DNA from: an uncultured Polaromonas sp.
GTDB taxonomy: Bacteria > Pseudomonadota > Gammaproteobacteria > Burkholderiales > Burkholderiaceae
Assembly: GCA_946479075.1 (NCBI GenBank)
Contig: CAMLDT010000006.1
Location: 1-37,731 of the forward strand
Reading direction: 5' to 3'
Length of the DNA: 37,731 nucleotides
Positions 19,679-27,336 of this stretch are shown piece after piece. How positions within the stretch are numbered: position 1 is the first letter of the stretch; every line of letters begins with the position of its first letter. Position numbers and translations under genes: made by a program. The notes below the pieces were generated by a model. It was not told the origin of the DNA. It was given only the letters and a program-made list of their open reading frames with translations, and ran no database searches.

Positions 19679-20115
19679 AAAGTACTTTCGGCCTTGTATT
19701 TTTTAAGGCGTGACCAGTCGGAGGGGGAAATCTTTCCAATAACCGTCGCGTCCGGTCCGCTAACTTCAAAGTGTTCACGGTGAAGTCTGGTGCACGAAAT
19801 CCAAACCGCGCTTTCGCGGCTTGACGCGGCGCGCTGGTACTTCTCGTATGGCAAAGCGGCGATTCCGTCTGAGCCGCAGATCAAACCGATCACCAGTGGT
19901 AGCGATTTTGAGCGCATTAGCATCAACTGCTGTTCGTCCGTCGGAAACGTAAAGCCCCAGGGACTTCGCACGCCGGTTGAATACTTCAGGTGAAGCTGGA
20001 GTCGGTCGTCCATTACAAAGAATGGCGGGGCATAGGAAATTCTTATGCCATCGCTTCCGCGTACCAACTGATGCAGCGCGGCACCCTCATAAAACTCTTG
20101 CTTCTGTATGGCCAT
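19675..20115 (-). CDS. Unrecognised 146-aa protein, first gene of the Z1-methylase operon
   Basis: I do not recognise the family. The start is firm: an in-frame TAA directly precedes the ATG at 20115. The gene ends in an ATGA overlap with the Z1 gene. Visible features are FYEGAALHQLV (with Glu10), DDRLQLHLKYSTGVRSPWGF (31-55), a hydrophobic strand LPLVIGLICGSDGIAAL (72-88) and WISCTRLHREHFEVSG (105-120). It looks like a small alpha/beta protein with no signal peptide or membrane helix. A degenerate PD-(D/E)xK nuclease core (Asp36/37 and Lys44) is conceivable but is speculation. Coupling to the helicase suggests it is a working subunit of the same complex. Confidence 0.75.
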   Translation of the reverse strand: MAIQKQEFYEGAALHQLVRGSDGIRISYAPPFFVMDDRLQLHLKYSTGVRSPWGFTFPTDEQQLMLMRSKSLPLVIGLICGSDGIAALPYEKYQRAASSRESAVWISCTRLHREHFEVSGPDATVIGKISPSDWSRLKKYKAESTL

Positions 20116-20411
20116 TTATAGAGCCGCCCTTGAACTTCAACATGATGGGCACTGCCTACAGCAGATCAAGGCAACAAATTAGCACGAATTTTTACAGGTC
20201 TTATTGGGGTTTTGCGGTACTAGTTACGTTGCAAAAGGCTCTGACTTAGGCTAAGCGAAATTCCTGCGGCGTGACTCGGCTTTTAAAGCGTACGACCGGC
20301 AGCGGTCATTTGTCGCGCGCGTGCTTTCATCCTTGGCTACTATCGCAAGCGCAGGCCGATTGCTGACCGCCTCGAGTAGGCTCTATCGATTGGGCGGCGG
20401 ACCGCCCAAAT
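20116..20411. other. Island right-end intergenic region, no gene seen
   Basis: This 296-bp region upstream of the small-Z1-methylase operon should contain its promoter. It is relatively AT-rich in its first half (TTAGCACGAATTTTTACAGG) and GC-rich towards the response regulator. I see no gene, attachment-site repeat or transposon end. A hairpin at 20390-20409 closes it. Confidence 0.6.
20390..20409 (-). terminator. Hairpin after the response regulator gene
   Basis: TTGGGCGG-CGGA-CCGCCCAA is a perfect 8-bp stem beginning 2 bp after the response regulator stop. It lacks a strong U-run, so termination is plausible but not certain. Confidence 0.4.
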
Positions 20412-20807
20412 TCAATACCGCGTCTCCCCCGCCACCCGCTCCACCTCATCAATCGCATAGGTCGTGAACTCGTCGATCTCGGTGGCCTTGTCGAAGACGG
20501 CGTCGGCGCCGGCGGCCAGGCAGCGCTGGCGCATCTGGGGGGTGGCGTAGCCGGTGAGGACGACGATCTTCTGGCGCAGCTCGCGCTTGTCGCAGCTTTT
20601 GACGACGTTCAGGCCGCTGCCTTGCAGCAAAAACAGATCCACCACAGCCAGGTCCCAGCCGTTGGGGTTGTCGGCCAGCCACTGGATGGCTTCGTCCTGG
20701 CTGCTGGCCCAGCCCACCATGCGGGCGCCGACCAGCTCTTCGAGCGATTCGGAAAGGGCGTTGCGGATGACGGGGCTGTCTTCGACCAGGTAGATTCGCA
20801 GGCGCAT
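20412..20807 (-). CDS. Receiver-only (CheY-like) response regulator
   Basis: This 131-aa protein consists of a single receiver domain: acidic pair Glu9-Asp10 (YLVEDSP), phosphoacceptor Asp57 (LAVVDLFL), Thr85 (VVLTGYATP) and Lys107 (VFDKATE). There is no output domain after residue 125, so it must signal through protein contacts or feed a phosphorelay. No histidine kinase is adjacent, so it is an orphan here. The ATG at 20807 matches the start of the receiver fold; the longer frame to 20921 runs into the intergenic repeat and is not credible. Composition is back to the GC-rich core level, marking the right side of the island. Confidence 0.88.
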   Translation of the reverse strand: MRLRIYLVEDSPVIRNALSESLEELVGARMVGWASSQDEAIQWLADNPNGWDLAVVDLFLLQGSGLNVVKSCDKRELRQKIVVLTGYATPQMRQRCLAAGADAVFDKATEIDEFTTYAIDEVERVAGETRY

Positions 20808-20920
20808 CGGATGTCGGTTGTCAGAAACTCGGCAAGGCGGAACCCCAAGCATACACAAGGGGCGGCGCGACGGGCCTGGTGCGGTGCACTGCCCGCGTGG
20901 CACCTGCACTTTCACGACCA

Positions 20921-20981
20921 TGCATCAAATTGGGCTGTAGCCCTTGTCGGACGGGCGCAAGTAGCTATTGATTTGGTAGCA
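20921..20981 (+). repeat. Intergenic two-hairpin repeat, copy 2
   Basis: The core reads TAGCCCTTGTCGGACGGGCG followed by CAAGTAGCTATTGATTTGG and TAGC. It lies between the divergent response regulator and NnrU-like genes. Confidence 0.8.
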
Positions 20982-21059
20982 ACTGGTGCGCTTGATGGCG
21001 CACCGCGGTGCAGGGCATCACGCTCATAATTGCGCATATTTACATGAAGGGGAAACGTC

Positions 21060-21638
21060 ATGCTGGTTCTGCTGCTGGGCTTGCTGGTTTTTCTGGGGGT
21101 GCATTCGGTCCGCATCGTGGCCGATGGCTGGCGCACGGCGACCATTGCGCGCGTGGGTGAGCGGCCGTGGAAGGCGGTTTACGCGCTGCTGTCCATCATC
21201 GGTTTTGTGCTGATCGTCTGGGGCTTTGGCCTGGCGCGTCAGCAGCCGGTGCAGCTGTGGATGCCGCCGCGTGGCATGCGCCACCTGGCGGCCCTGCTGA
21301 CGCTGATCGCGTTTGTGCTGCTGGCGGCCACCTATGTGCCGCGCAACGCCATCAAGGCGCGGCTGCATCACCCCATGGTGCTGGCGGTCAAGGTCTGGGC
21401 ACTGGCACACCTGCTGGCCAACGGCAACCTGGCGCACGTGATTCTGTTTGGCAGCTTTCTGGTGTGGGCGGTGCTGAGCTTTCGCGCGGCGCGGGCGCGC
21501 GACCGGGCGGCGGGCACGATGTATGCCTCCGGCACCACGGGCGGCACGCTGGCCACGGTGGTGGTGGGCGTGGCGGGTTGGGCGCTGTTTGCCTTCTGGG
21601 CGCATGGTGCGCTGATCGGAATCCGGCCCATCGGCTGA
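21060..21638 (+). CDS. NnrU family membrane protein
   Basis: This 192-aa protein has about five or six hydrophobic helices and the NnrU pattern: LVLLLGLLVFLGVHSVRIVA at the N-terminus, ERPWKAVYALLSIIGFVLIV, then RHLAALLTLIAFVLLAATYV and KVWALAHLLANGNLAHVILF. NnrU proteins were first linked to nitric oxide/denitrification gene clusters, but most members lie outside such clusters, as here, and their function is unclear (related to the isoprenoid-type methyltransferase-like membrane fold). AGGGGAAACGTC precedes the ATG, a good ribosome site. Inner-membrane location is inferred from hydrophobicity. Confidence 0.87.
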   Translation: MLVLLLGLLVFLGVHSVRIVADGWRTATIARVGERPWKAVYALLSIIGFVLIVWGFGLARQQPVQLWMPPRGMRHLAALLTLIAFVLLAATYVPRNAIKARLHHPMVLAVKVWALAHLLANGNLAHVILFGSFLVWAVLSFRAARARDRAAGTMYASGTTGGTLATVVVGVAGWALFAFWAHGALIGIRPIG

Positions 21639-21644
21639 TCTTTT

Positions 21645-21707
21645 TATGGATCAAATCGGCCGCTGGCCCTTGTCTGACGGGCGCAAGCAGCTCCTGAATC
21701 CATAGCG
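21645..21707 (+). repeat. Intergenic two-hairpin repeat, copy 3
   Basis: The core is GCTGGCCCTTGTCTGACGGG then CGCAAGCAGCTCCTGAATCC and ATAGCG. It lies 7 bp after the NnrU-like stop codon. Confidence 0.8.
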
Positions 21708-21822
21708 CGTCAGGCGACCTGGGGCCGCAGCGTTTTGTCGTGCCCGCGCATGCGGCGCTGTCCGACAGCGGGGCGTGCGCAGCCGCGAAGAATGAAAGTT
21801 GACCCTTCAACCGGAGACTTTC

Positions 21823-22029
21823 ATGAGCAAGCCCCAACAGCCCCGTGATGAGCAGGCCGGCCACACCGGCAAGGTCGCCAACGACAGCAACCAGGCCGGC
21901 GACCAGCCTGCCACCCAGAAGAACGAAGCGCAGCGTACGCCGCAAAGCCGCAGCGACCGCGAGTCGCAGGTCGGCAGCGGCAACCAGTCGCAGTCGCGCC
22001 GCGGCGGGCCAGGATCCGGCGTGCACTGA
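21823..22029 (+). CDS. Small hydrophilic, probably disordered protein
   Basis: The 68-codon frame begins MSKPQQPRDEQAGHTGKVAN and is rich in Gln, Ser, Arg, Asn and Gly, with no hydrophobic core, signal peptide or cysteine. The ATG at 21823 follows CCGGAGACTTTC, an acceptable ribosome site. Composition resembles small stress-type hydrophilic proteins, but I assign no family. A repeat copy follows at 22067. It is probably real because of the ribosome site and isolation, although short frames in GC-rich DNA can be chance. Confidence 0.6.
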   Translation: MSKPQQPRDEQAGHTGKVANDSNQAGDQPATQKNEAQRTPQSRSDRESQVGSGNQSQSRRGGPGSGVH

Positions 22030-22066
22030 GGCTGCCGAACTGGCACAGCGCGCTCAGCCTGCGCGG

Positions 22067-22135
22067 CTATCCATGCATCAAATCGGCCGCTGGCCCACGC
22101 CAGCCTTACGTACGCAGCTATCGAAGTCATAGCGG
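22067..22135 (+). repeat. Intergenic two-hairpin repeat, copy 4 (diverged)
   Basis: The flanks match closely (CATCAAATCGGCCGCTGGCC and GCAGCTATCGAAGTCATAGC), but the central GGGCG arm is altered to TTACGTACG, so the first hairpin is degraded. It resembles copy 3 most. Confidence 0.75.
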
Positions 22136-22283
22136 CCTAACACAGGCCGGCGCGTGCTGCAAGCCGGGCGCCGCCAATTCCATGCGCATTGCTGCGTCAA
22201 ATGCGGGTTTTTGACAGCGGGGCGCTGGGGGGCAAACAATGCGGGTCACACCTTGTTGTCACCCCTGTTTTGACTGGAGCCCC

Positions 22284-22745
22284 ATGACCCGCCTGAAAAG
22301 CCCATCACTGTTGTTGTCGTCCCTGCTGTTGTTGTTGCCATTGTTGGTTGTGCAAGCTGCACAGGCCCGCGAGATGGTCAGCGTGAACCGGCCGGTGATC
22401 AACATGCGTGAGGGCGCAGGCACGCAATACGACGCGCTGTGGGCGCTGAACCGCGGCTACCCGCTGGAAGTGACGGGCCGCAAGGGCAAGTGGTTCAAGG
22501 TGCGTGATTTTGAAAACGACACAGGCTGGGTGTATCGCCCGCTGGTCGGCAAGACGCCGCACCATGTGGTGAAGTCGCGCGTGGCCAACATCCGCAGCGC
22601 GCCCACCACCAACAGCCGCATCCTCGGCAAGGTGCAGCGGGGCGATGTGCTGCGCACCGTGGAGCGCCGCGAGCGCTGGGTCAAGGTCCAGCAGGAAGGC
22701 GGGCTCAAGGGCTGGGTGGCGCGCCGCCTGCTGTGGGGCTGGTAG
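22284..22745 (+). CDS. Exported protein with two bacterial SH3 domains
   Basis: This 153-aa protein begins MTRLKSPSLLLSSLLLLLPL, a classic signal peptide probably cleaved after AQA (before REMVSV). Two SH3b (SH3_3) repeats follow: one at about 35-85 (VNRPVINMREGAGTQYDALW, WFKVRDFENDTGWVYRPLVG) and one at about 90-150 (VVKSRVANIRSAPTTNSRIL, WVKVQQEGGLKGWVARRLLW). Such domains often bind peptidoglycan or other cell-wall peptides in the periplasm. The ATG at 22284 is preferred over 22239 because the signal peptide starts there. It is convergent with the hydrolase gene (33 bp between stops). Confidence 0.88.
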   Translation: MTRLKSPSLLLSSLLLLLPLLVVQAAQAREMVSVNRPVINMREGAGTQYDALWALNRGYPLEVTGRKGKWFKVRDFENDTGWVYRPLVGKTPHHVVKSRVANIRSAPTTNSRILGKVQRGDVLRTVERRERWVKVQQEGGLKGWVARRLLWGW

Positions 22746-22778
22746 GCCCACGGCCCCGGCGCAAGCGCCCTCAGGAGG

Positions 22779-23594
22779 TCAGGGAGCGACGGCGGCCTTG
22801 ATCCAGGCGACGACCTCGTCGCTGGCCACACGCGGCGTGTCCAGGTGGCCGCCGGGGACCTCCAGGTACTTGTTCTTCGGATTGGCGGGCAGCTTGTCCA
22901 CGTAATAGGTCTTGATGCCCTTGAACAGCGGGTCCTTCTCGCCGATCACCGTCATCACCGCCACCTTGGCCGGCATGCGCGGCGCGGTCACCGACATTTC
23001 GGCGTCTGATGTGGGGTCGAAGTAGGACAAATAGTCCTTGGCGGTGGTGACCACGGTTTGCTGGCGGCCCTGGTTGACGTCGCTGAAACGTTCACGCGCA
23101 TCACCCTTGCCGGCAGCCACCAGTGCGCGCGCCTCGTCGATGCTGTCATGCACCACTTTGCCCCAGGGCTGGGTGTAGTAGCCGACCGGCGCATGGCCAG
23201 GCGCCAGCCCCACCAGCGCATCCACATCACCGCCGCGCACGGCATAGGCCATGCTGGTGGGCACGCCCATGCTGTGGCCGATGATGACGATTTTGGTCGC
23301 CCCCTGATCGCGCAAGCTCTTGACGTGGCCGGCAATCTCGGCCATCGCCTTGTCCAGGCCACCGTCGAGGTAGCGGCTGCGTGACCAGGGCATGTCAGGG
23401 TAGACGGCCAGCCAGCCCTGGCGCTCGAAGACGCCTTTCTGGGGGCCGAAGTTGGGGTCCTGGTTGCTGCCGGGATTTTTGCCGTGCAGCATCAGCACGC
23501 CGATGCGCTCCTGCGCGGCGGCGGGTGGGGTGGTGAAGGCCGCTGCCAGTGCGAGGGCAGCGAGTGCAGTGAGGGAAAAGAGACGGCGAAGCAT
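22779..23594 (-). CDS. Exported alpha/beta hydrolase
   Basis: This 271-aa protein has a signal peptide (MLRRLFSLTALAALALAAAF, probable cleavage after AAA before QERIGV) and an alpha/beta-hydrolase core. The nucleophile elbow is GHSMG with Ser108, the acid is probably Asp221 (IGEKDPLF) and the base is His250 (VPGGHLDTP). The oxyanion-side segment is LMLHGKNPGS. It is likely a periplasmic esterase or lipase-like enzyme with unknown substrate. AAGGAAACGCC precedes the ATG at 23594, deciding the start over 23642. It lies next to the large palindromic region. Confidence 0.88.
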   Translation of the reverse strand: MLRRLFSLTALAALALAAAFTTPPAAAQERIGVLMLHGKNPGSNQDPNFGPQKGVFERQGWLAVYPDMPWSRSRYLDGGLDKAMAEIAGHVKSLRDQGATKIVIIGHSMGVPTSMAYAVRGGDVDALVGLAPGHAPVGYYTQPWGKVVHDSIDEARALVAAGKGDARERFSDVNQGRQQTVVTTAKDYLSYFDPTSDAEMSVTAPRMPAKVAVMTVIGEKDPLFKGIKTYYVDKLPANPKNKYLEVPGGHLDTPRVASDEVVAWIKAAVAP

Positions 23595-23737
23595 GGCGTT
23601 TCCTTGTTGTCGTGCCAGCGCTGGCGCAGGCATTGGGAGCATTGGGGAGACCGCAGTTTATGCAGGGCGCGTGCCTGGGGGGGATGGGGAAAGTCCCGGT
23701 GGTCCCATGAACATGGGGGGCGGGTCGGCGGTGTTGT

Positions 23738-24442
23738 TGTCATCCCGGACTTGACCCGGGATCCATGTTGGCGAACTACTACCGTTCGGGCTGAGCTTGT
23801 CGAAGCCGTCTTTGCTTCAAGCTGGGTTGGTGAGCTTGCGCCTGCTGGCCGGGGGTTGCCCGGCGGCAACTCACTTTCTTTTTGCGTCGCCAAAAAGAAA
23901 GTAAGCAAAGAAAAAGGCGACCCTGCTGTCTGCGTCCCCTCCGCTGCGCTACGGGGCAACCTGCGGTGCTCGGTCCAGCCGGGGCCGGGCTCGAACTCGC
24001 CTGCGGCTCAGACAATCGCCCGTCCTGATCCGTCTGGCCCTGTGCTCCTCGGCGCATACAGAAGGGTGGGGATGAAAGCGGGAGCGGATTCGGGATCGGA
24101 CTTCGGCGGGGAGGCGCAAAGCGCGTCCCCGCCTCCCCGGATTGGTATTGGATTTCTGCTCCCAACCCGTCGGGCTGGGCCGAGGAGCGCAGGGAAAAAT
24201 GGATCAGGGCGAGCGATTGTCTGAGCGAAGCGAGTTCAAGCTCGACCCCATTTTTCGGGAGCACCGCAGGTTGCCCGCAGCGAAGCGCAGGGACCCAGAC
24301 CATCGGGTCGCCTTCTCTTTGCTTATTTTCTTTTGGCGAAGCAAGAGAAAGTGAGTCGCCCGCCGGGGCGAGACCCGGCTTGCTGGCGCACCTCGACGAC
24401 CGATGGATCAAAGATGGATCCCGGGTCAAGTCCGGGATGACA
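23738..24442. repeat. Approximately 700-bp imperfect palindrome (long inverted repeat)
   Basis: The gap between the hydrolase and minE (875 bp) has no credible gene. Its ends (23738-23766 and 24414-24442) are perfect 29-bp inverted copies containing GTCATCCCGGACTTGACCCG. Inside, the arms 23738-24053 and 24179-24442 match in inverted orientation in several blocks, such as CTCACTTTC and CGCCAAAA..AAGCAAAG, GGGCAACCTGCGGTGCTC, and CAGACAATCGC..CTGATCC. A GC-rich hairpin lies near the centre (24106-24146). A single half of the TTCG..CTGAGC..GTCGAAG element, found paired between minC and minD, lies at 23783-23806. Confidence 0.8.
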
Positions 24443-24469
24443 GCGGCACCGGGCCGCCGCAAGCGCCTG

Positions 24470-24742
24470 CTATTTCTTCTCCGCCGCCTCAGGCAACTCG
24501 ATCTTCACCTCCAGCACGTCCAGGTTGTCCTGGCGTTCGAGGTTGACCTTGATGTCGTTCGGGTTGATGTTGATGTATTTGGAGATCACCGCGATCAGGT
24601 CGCGCTGCAGGGCCGGCAGGTAGTCGGGCTCGTGGCCCTGGCGGCCTGAGCGTTCGTGCGCGAGGATGATCTGCAGCCGCTCTTTGGCGACGCTGGCGGT
24701 CTTTTTCTTTTCGCCGAGCAGGAAGGAGAGGAAGGAGGCCAT
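24470..24742 (-). CDS. minE: Cell division topological specificity factor MinE
   Basis: This 90-aa protein begins [20 protein letters not shown], the membrane-targeting helix. The MinD-binding helix/strand region ([12 protein letters not shown]) and the dimeric topological specificity domain ([20 protein letters not shown]) follow. MinE stimulates the MinD ATPase, driving pole-to-pole oscillation that keeps the division inhibitor away from midcell. It is 6 bp after minD and shares its transcript. Length fits the family. Confidence 0.97.
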   Translation of the reverse strand: MASFLSFLLGEKKKTASVAKERLQIILAHERSGRQGHEPDYLPALQRDLIAVISKYININPNDIKVNLERQDNLDVLEVKIELPEAAEKK

Positions 24743-24748
24743 GGCGGT

Positions 24749-25564
24749 TTACTTTCCTCCGAACACACGTTTGAAGAAACCGACCTTGGGTGCGTCGATG
24801 AAGCGCAGCGGCTTGTCCTCGCCGAGGAAACGCGCGATCACGTCCTTGTAGGCTTCGGACACATCGCTGCCTTCCATGTGCACCGCGGGCACACCCTGAT
24901 TCGAGGCCTGCAGCACCGACTCGGACTCGGGGATCACGCCGATCAGCTTGATGCGCAGGATGTCCTGGATGTCTTCGAGCGACAGCATCTGGCCCTGGTC
25001 CACGCGGCTCGGGTTGTAGCGGGTGATCAGCAGGTGCTCCTTGATCGGTTCGGCGCCTTCCATGCCGCGTTTGGTCTTGGACGAGAGCATGCCGAGGATG
25101 CGGTCGGAGTCGCGCACTGACGAGACTTCGGGGTTGGTGACCACCAGCGCCTCGTCGGCGAAGTGCATGGCCATCAGCGCGCCGGTTTCGATGCCGGCCG
25201 GCGAGTCGCAGACGATGTATTCGAAGTCCATCGCGGCCAGGTCGTTCAGCACCTTCTCGACGCCTTCCTTGCTGAGGGCTTCCTTGTCGCGCGTCTGCGA
25301 GGCGGCCAGCACAAACAGGTTGTCGCACTGCTTGTCCTTGATCAGCGCCTGGTTCAGGTTGGCCTCGCCCTGGATCACGTTGATCAGGTCGTACACCACG
25401 CGGCGTTCGCAGCCCATGATCAGGTCGAGGTTGCGCAGGCCGACGTCGAAGTCGATGACAGCGGTTTTGTGGCCGCGCAAGGCCAGGCCGGTGGCGAAGC
25501 TGGCGCTGGTGGTGGTTTTGCCCACGCCGCCTTTGCCGGAGGTGACCACGATGATTTTTGCCAT
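24749..25564 (-). CDS. minD: Septum site-determining protein MinD
   Basis: This 271-aa membrane-associated ATPase has the deviant Walker A motif KGGVGKTTTSA (Lys11, Lys16), DFDVGLRNLD (switch region), YIVCDSPAGIE (Walker B region) and a C-terminal amphipathic membrane-targeting helix (KVGFFKRVFGGK). MinD recruits MinC to the membrane and oscillates with MinE. It is separated from minC by 121 bp that hold a long hairpin, so minC and minDE may be expressed at different levels. Confidence 0.98.
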   Translation of the reverse strand: MAKIIVVTSGKGGVGKTTTSASFATGLALRGHKTAVIDFDVGLRNLDLIMGCERRVVYDLINVIQGEANLNQALIKDKQCDNLFVLAASQTRDKEALSKEGVEKVLNDLAAMDFEYIVCDSPAGIETGALMAMHFADEALVVTNPEVSSVRDSDRILGMLSSKTKRGMEGAEPIKEHLLITRYNPSRVDQGQMLSLEDIQDILRIKLIGVIPESESVLQASNQGVPAVHMEGSDVSEAYKDVIARFLGEDKPLRFIDAPKVGFFKRVFGGK

Positions 25565-25611
25565 GAGTTGGATGTCCTTGAAGATAAAGAAGAGAGGCGG
25601 TCCTGCTATCC

Positions 25612-25668
25612 GTTCGCCCTGAGCCTGTCGAAGGACACCCAGGATCCTTCGACGGGCTCAGGGCGAAC
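25612..25668. repeat. Long hairpin between minC and minD
   Basis: Two 24-nt arms (25612-25635 and 25645-25668) are inverted copies with one mismatch. Each contains GCCCTGAGC(C/T) and GTCGAAGGA, and the loop is 9 nt (CACCCAGGA). It is a paired form of a widespread bacterial extragenic repeat (CCTTCGAC..GCTCAGGGCGAAC type). It could terminate, attenuate or stabilise the min transcript. Confidence 0.85.
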
Positions 25669-25685
25669 AGGATGCACGGTGCGTG

Positions 25686-26447
25686 TCATGTTTTGATTGG
25701 GTCCATCACGAGCTTGTCGCCATCCGGGCCGGCCGTGAGGCGCACCTGTGTCGGCTGGCCCCACACGCCTTCGGGCAGCGGGGTTTCGCTGGTGCGGTAA
25801 ATGCCGGCAATCGACAGCAGCTCGGGCTCCAGGCTCAGCGAGAAAATGCGCGCATCGGCATTGCCGCGCGCGCCGGCCATGGCCTTGCCGCGCAGCGGCG
25901 CATAGACATGGATGTGGCCGTCGGCAATCACTTCGGCGCCGGCGTTGACCATGGCCAGCACCACCAGATCGCGCCCGCGGGCATAGACCTGCTGGCCCGA
26001 GCGCAGCGGCTTGTCGATGACCAGCGCACCCAGCGGCGGCGCCACTGGCGCGGGTTCCACCGGCGGGGGCTGCACGGGCGTGATCTCGGGCTGCTGCGTG
26101 CGGGCCGCGGTGATGCGTGCATCGGGCGCCGCGAGCAGGCCCGCGCCCACGGCGGCATTTGTTTGTTCGAGGCTGCCGCCGCGCACGGCGACCGGGACCA
26201 TGCGGTAGCTGCGCAGCAGTGTCACCAGCGCCGCAAAGTCGATGGCCGGGTTGTCGGCGGCCAGCGCCGACAGCTCGATCACGAGTGGGTCCTCGTCGAA
26301 GAAGTCAGGGATGTCGCCAAAACGCAGCGCCAGGTCGCGCGCGAGCGCGTCGAGGTCGGGGGATTTGAGCAGTAGCGCCACCAGGGGCAGGTTGGCGCTT
26401 TTGATTTCGAAGGTGGCGGGGGAGCTGGCCGGGAGGGCAACGGTCAT
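25686..26447 (-). CDS. minC: Septum site-determining protein MinC
   Basis: This 253-aa FtsZ-polymerisation inhibitor has an N-terminal MinC_N domain (about 10-105; FEIKSANLPLVALLLKSPDL), a Pro-rich linker (about 115-150; TPVQPPPVEPAPVAPPLG) and a C-terminal beta-helix domain with the MinD-binding region (IDKPLRSGQQVYARGRDLVV, VIADGHIHVYAPLRGKAMAG). The start is ATG at 26447 (MTVALPASSP); upstream in-frame sequence is not family-like. It is the first gene of minCDE. Confidence 0.96.
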   Translation of the reverse strand: MTVALPASSPATFEIKSANLPLVALLLKSPDLDALARDLALRFGDIPDFFDEDPLVIELSALAADNPAIDFAALVTLLRSYRMVPVAVRGGSLEQTNAAVGAGLLAAPDARITAARTQQPEITPVQPPPVEPAPVAPPLGALVIDKPLRSGQQVYARGRDLVVLAMVNAGAEVIADGHIHVYAPLRGKAMAGARGNADARIFSLSLEPELLSIAGIYRTSETPLPEGVWGQPTQVRLTAGPDGDKLVMDPIKT

Positions 26448-26646
26448 GGATGCGTGGACGCCGCGTTGCCGCGGGAGGAGGATCAATCGGGGGCTGGATC
26501 GCTTCAGGCAAGCGTAGCCCGAAACGGCACGAATCTTAACAGTGCGGCATGTCGCAGTTGTGAGGGAATGAAACGCACGCCGCTTGTGGGAGGATGGCGG
26601 CTGGCGGTGCGCCGGCGCCTGTTTTGCCGGCAACAAGGAGTGAACG

Positions 26647-27099
26647 ATGACGATGCCCATGGCGCAGCCGACGGCGCTGCAGATCGAGGTGCTTCGCTTG
26701 CAGCCGGGCGATGACCTGCGCGGGGCGCTGGAAGCCGCGTTTCGGATGTTCCGCGACGGCGGCAGCCGAGCCACCAGCGCCGCCTGCGTGCTGTCGGCCG
26801 TCGGCAGCCTGTCGGCGGCGGTGCTGCGTTATGCGGATCAGCCCACAGGCACGACGCTGGCCGGGCCGCTGGAGCTGTTGGGGCTGTCGGGCACGCTGAG
26901 CCTGGATGGCCCGCACCTGCACGCCACGGTGGCCGATGCGGAGGGCCGGGTGCGCGGTGGCCATGTGATGCGCGGCTGCACGGTGCGCACCACGGCCGAG
27001 CTGGTGCTGGGCCTGCTGCCAGGCTGGCAATTCAGCCGCGCGCCGGACCCGGCCACCGGTTTCCAGGAACTGGTGGCACAGCGCACCCGCGTCCCCTGA
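26647..27099 (+). CDS. PPC/DUF296-domain protein
   Basis: This 150-aa protein is one PPC (DUF296) domain: EVLRLQPGDDLRGALEAAFR, then AACVLSAVGSLSAAVLRYAD, LELLGLSGTLSLDGPHLHAT and GRVRGGHVMRGCTVRTTAEL. The His cluster (HLH, then GGHV) is typical. The domain is known from plant AT-hook proteins and bacterial trimers; bacterial members lack the AT-hook and their function is uncertain, though they are sometimes annotated as DNA-binding. AAGGAGTGAACG before the ATG is a strong ribosome site. It is divergent from minC with 199 bp between. Confidence 0.9.
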   Translation: MTMPMAQPTALQIEVLRLQPGDDLRGALEAAFRMFRDGGSRATSAACVLSAVGSLSAAVLRYADQPTGTTLAGPLELLGLSGTLSLDGPHLHATVADAEGRVRGGHVMRGCTVRTTAELVLGLLPGWQFSRAPDPATGFQELVAQRTRVP

Positions 27100-27103
27100 T
27101 TGG

Positions 27104-27163
27104 GAGTCAAATCGCCCGCTAGCCCCCGGCTGGCGGGCGCTTGCAGCTACCAAAACAATAGCG
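27104..27163 (+). repeat. Intergenic two-hairpin repeat, copy 5
   Basis: The core is CTAGCCCCCGGCTGGCGGGC then GCTTGCAGCTACCAAAACAA and TAGCG. It begins 5 bp after the PPC gene and may serve as its transcript end. Confidence 0.8.
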
Positions 27164-27336
27164 TTGCGGCGCCCGCAGCGTGTAGCGCTGCCGGGAGGGA
27201 TGCGAGGCCAGGCCCGGTCTCCCAGAGCGGTCCTACAAACATCCGGCTTGCGGGCCCTCAAGTCCGGCCATGCGAGGCGTCCTACAGTGGTGGTAACGGG
27301 CCGCGAATGCCCGCAAACTGCCCGCAAGGAGCCCCC

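Noticed and set aside
23484..24462. Two long overlapping frames in the hydrolase-minE gap (plus 23484-24224, minus 23779-24462)
   Set aside because: They read through the inverted-repeat arms, lack ribosome sites and give low-complexity peptides; better explained as non-coding repeat DNA.
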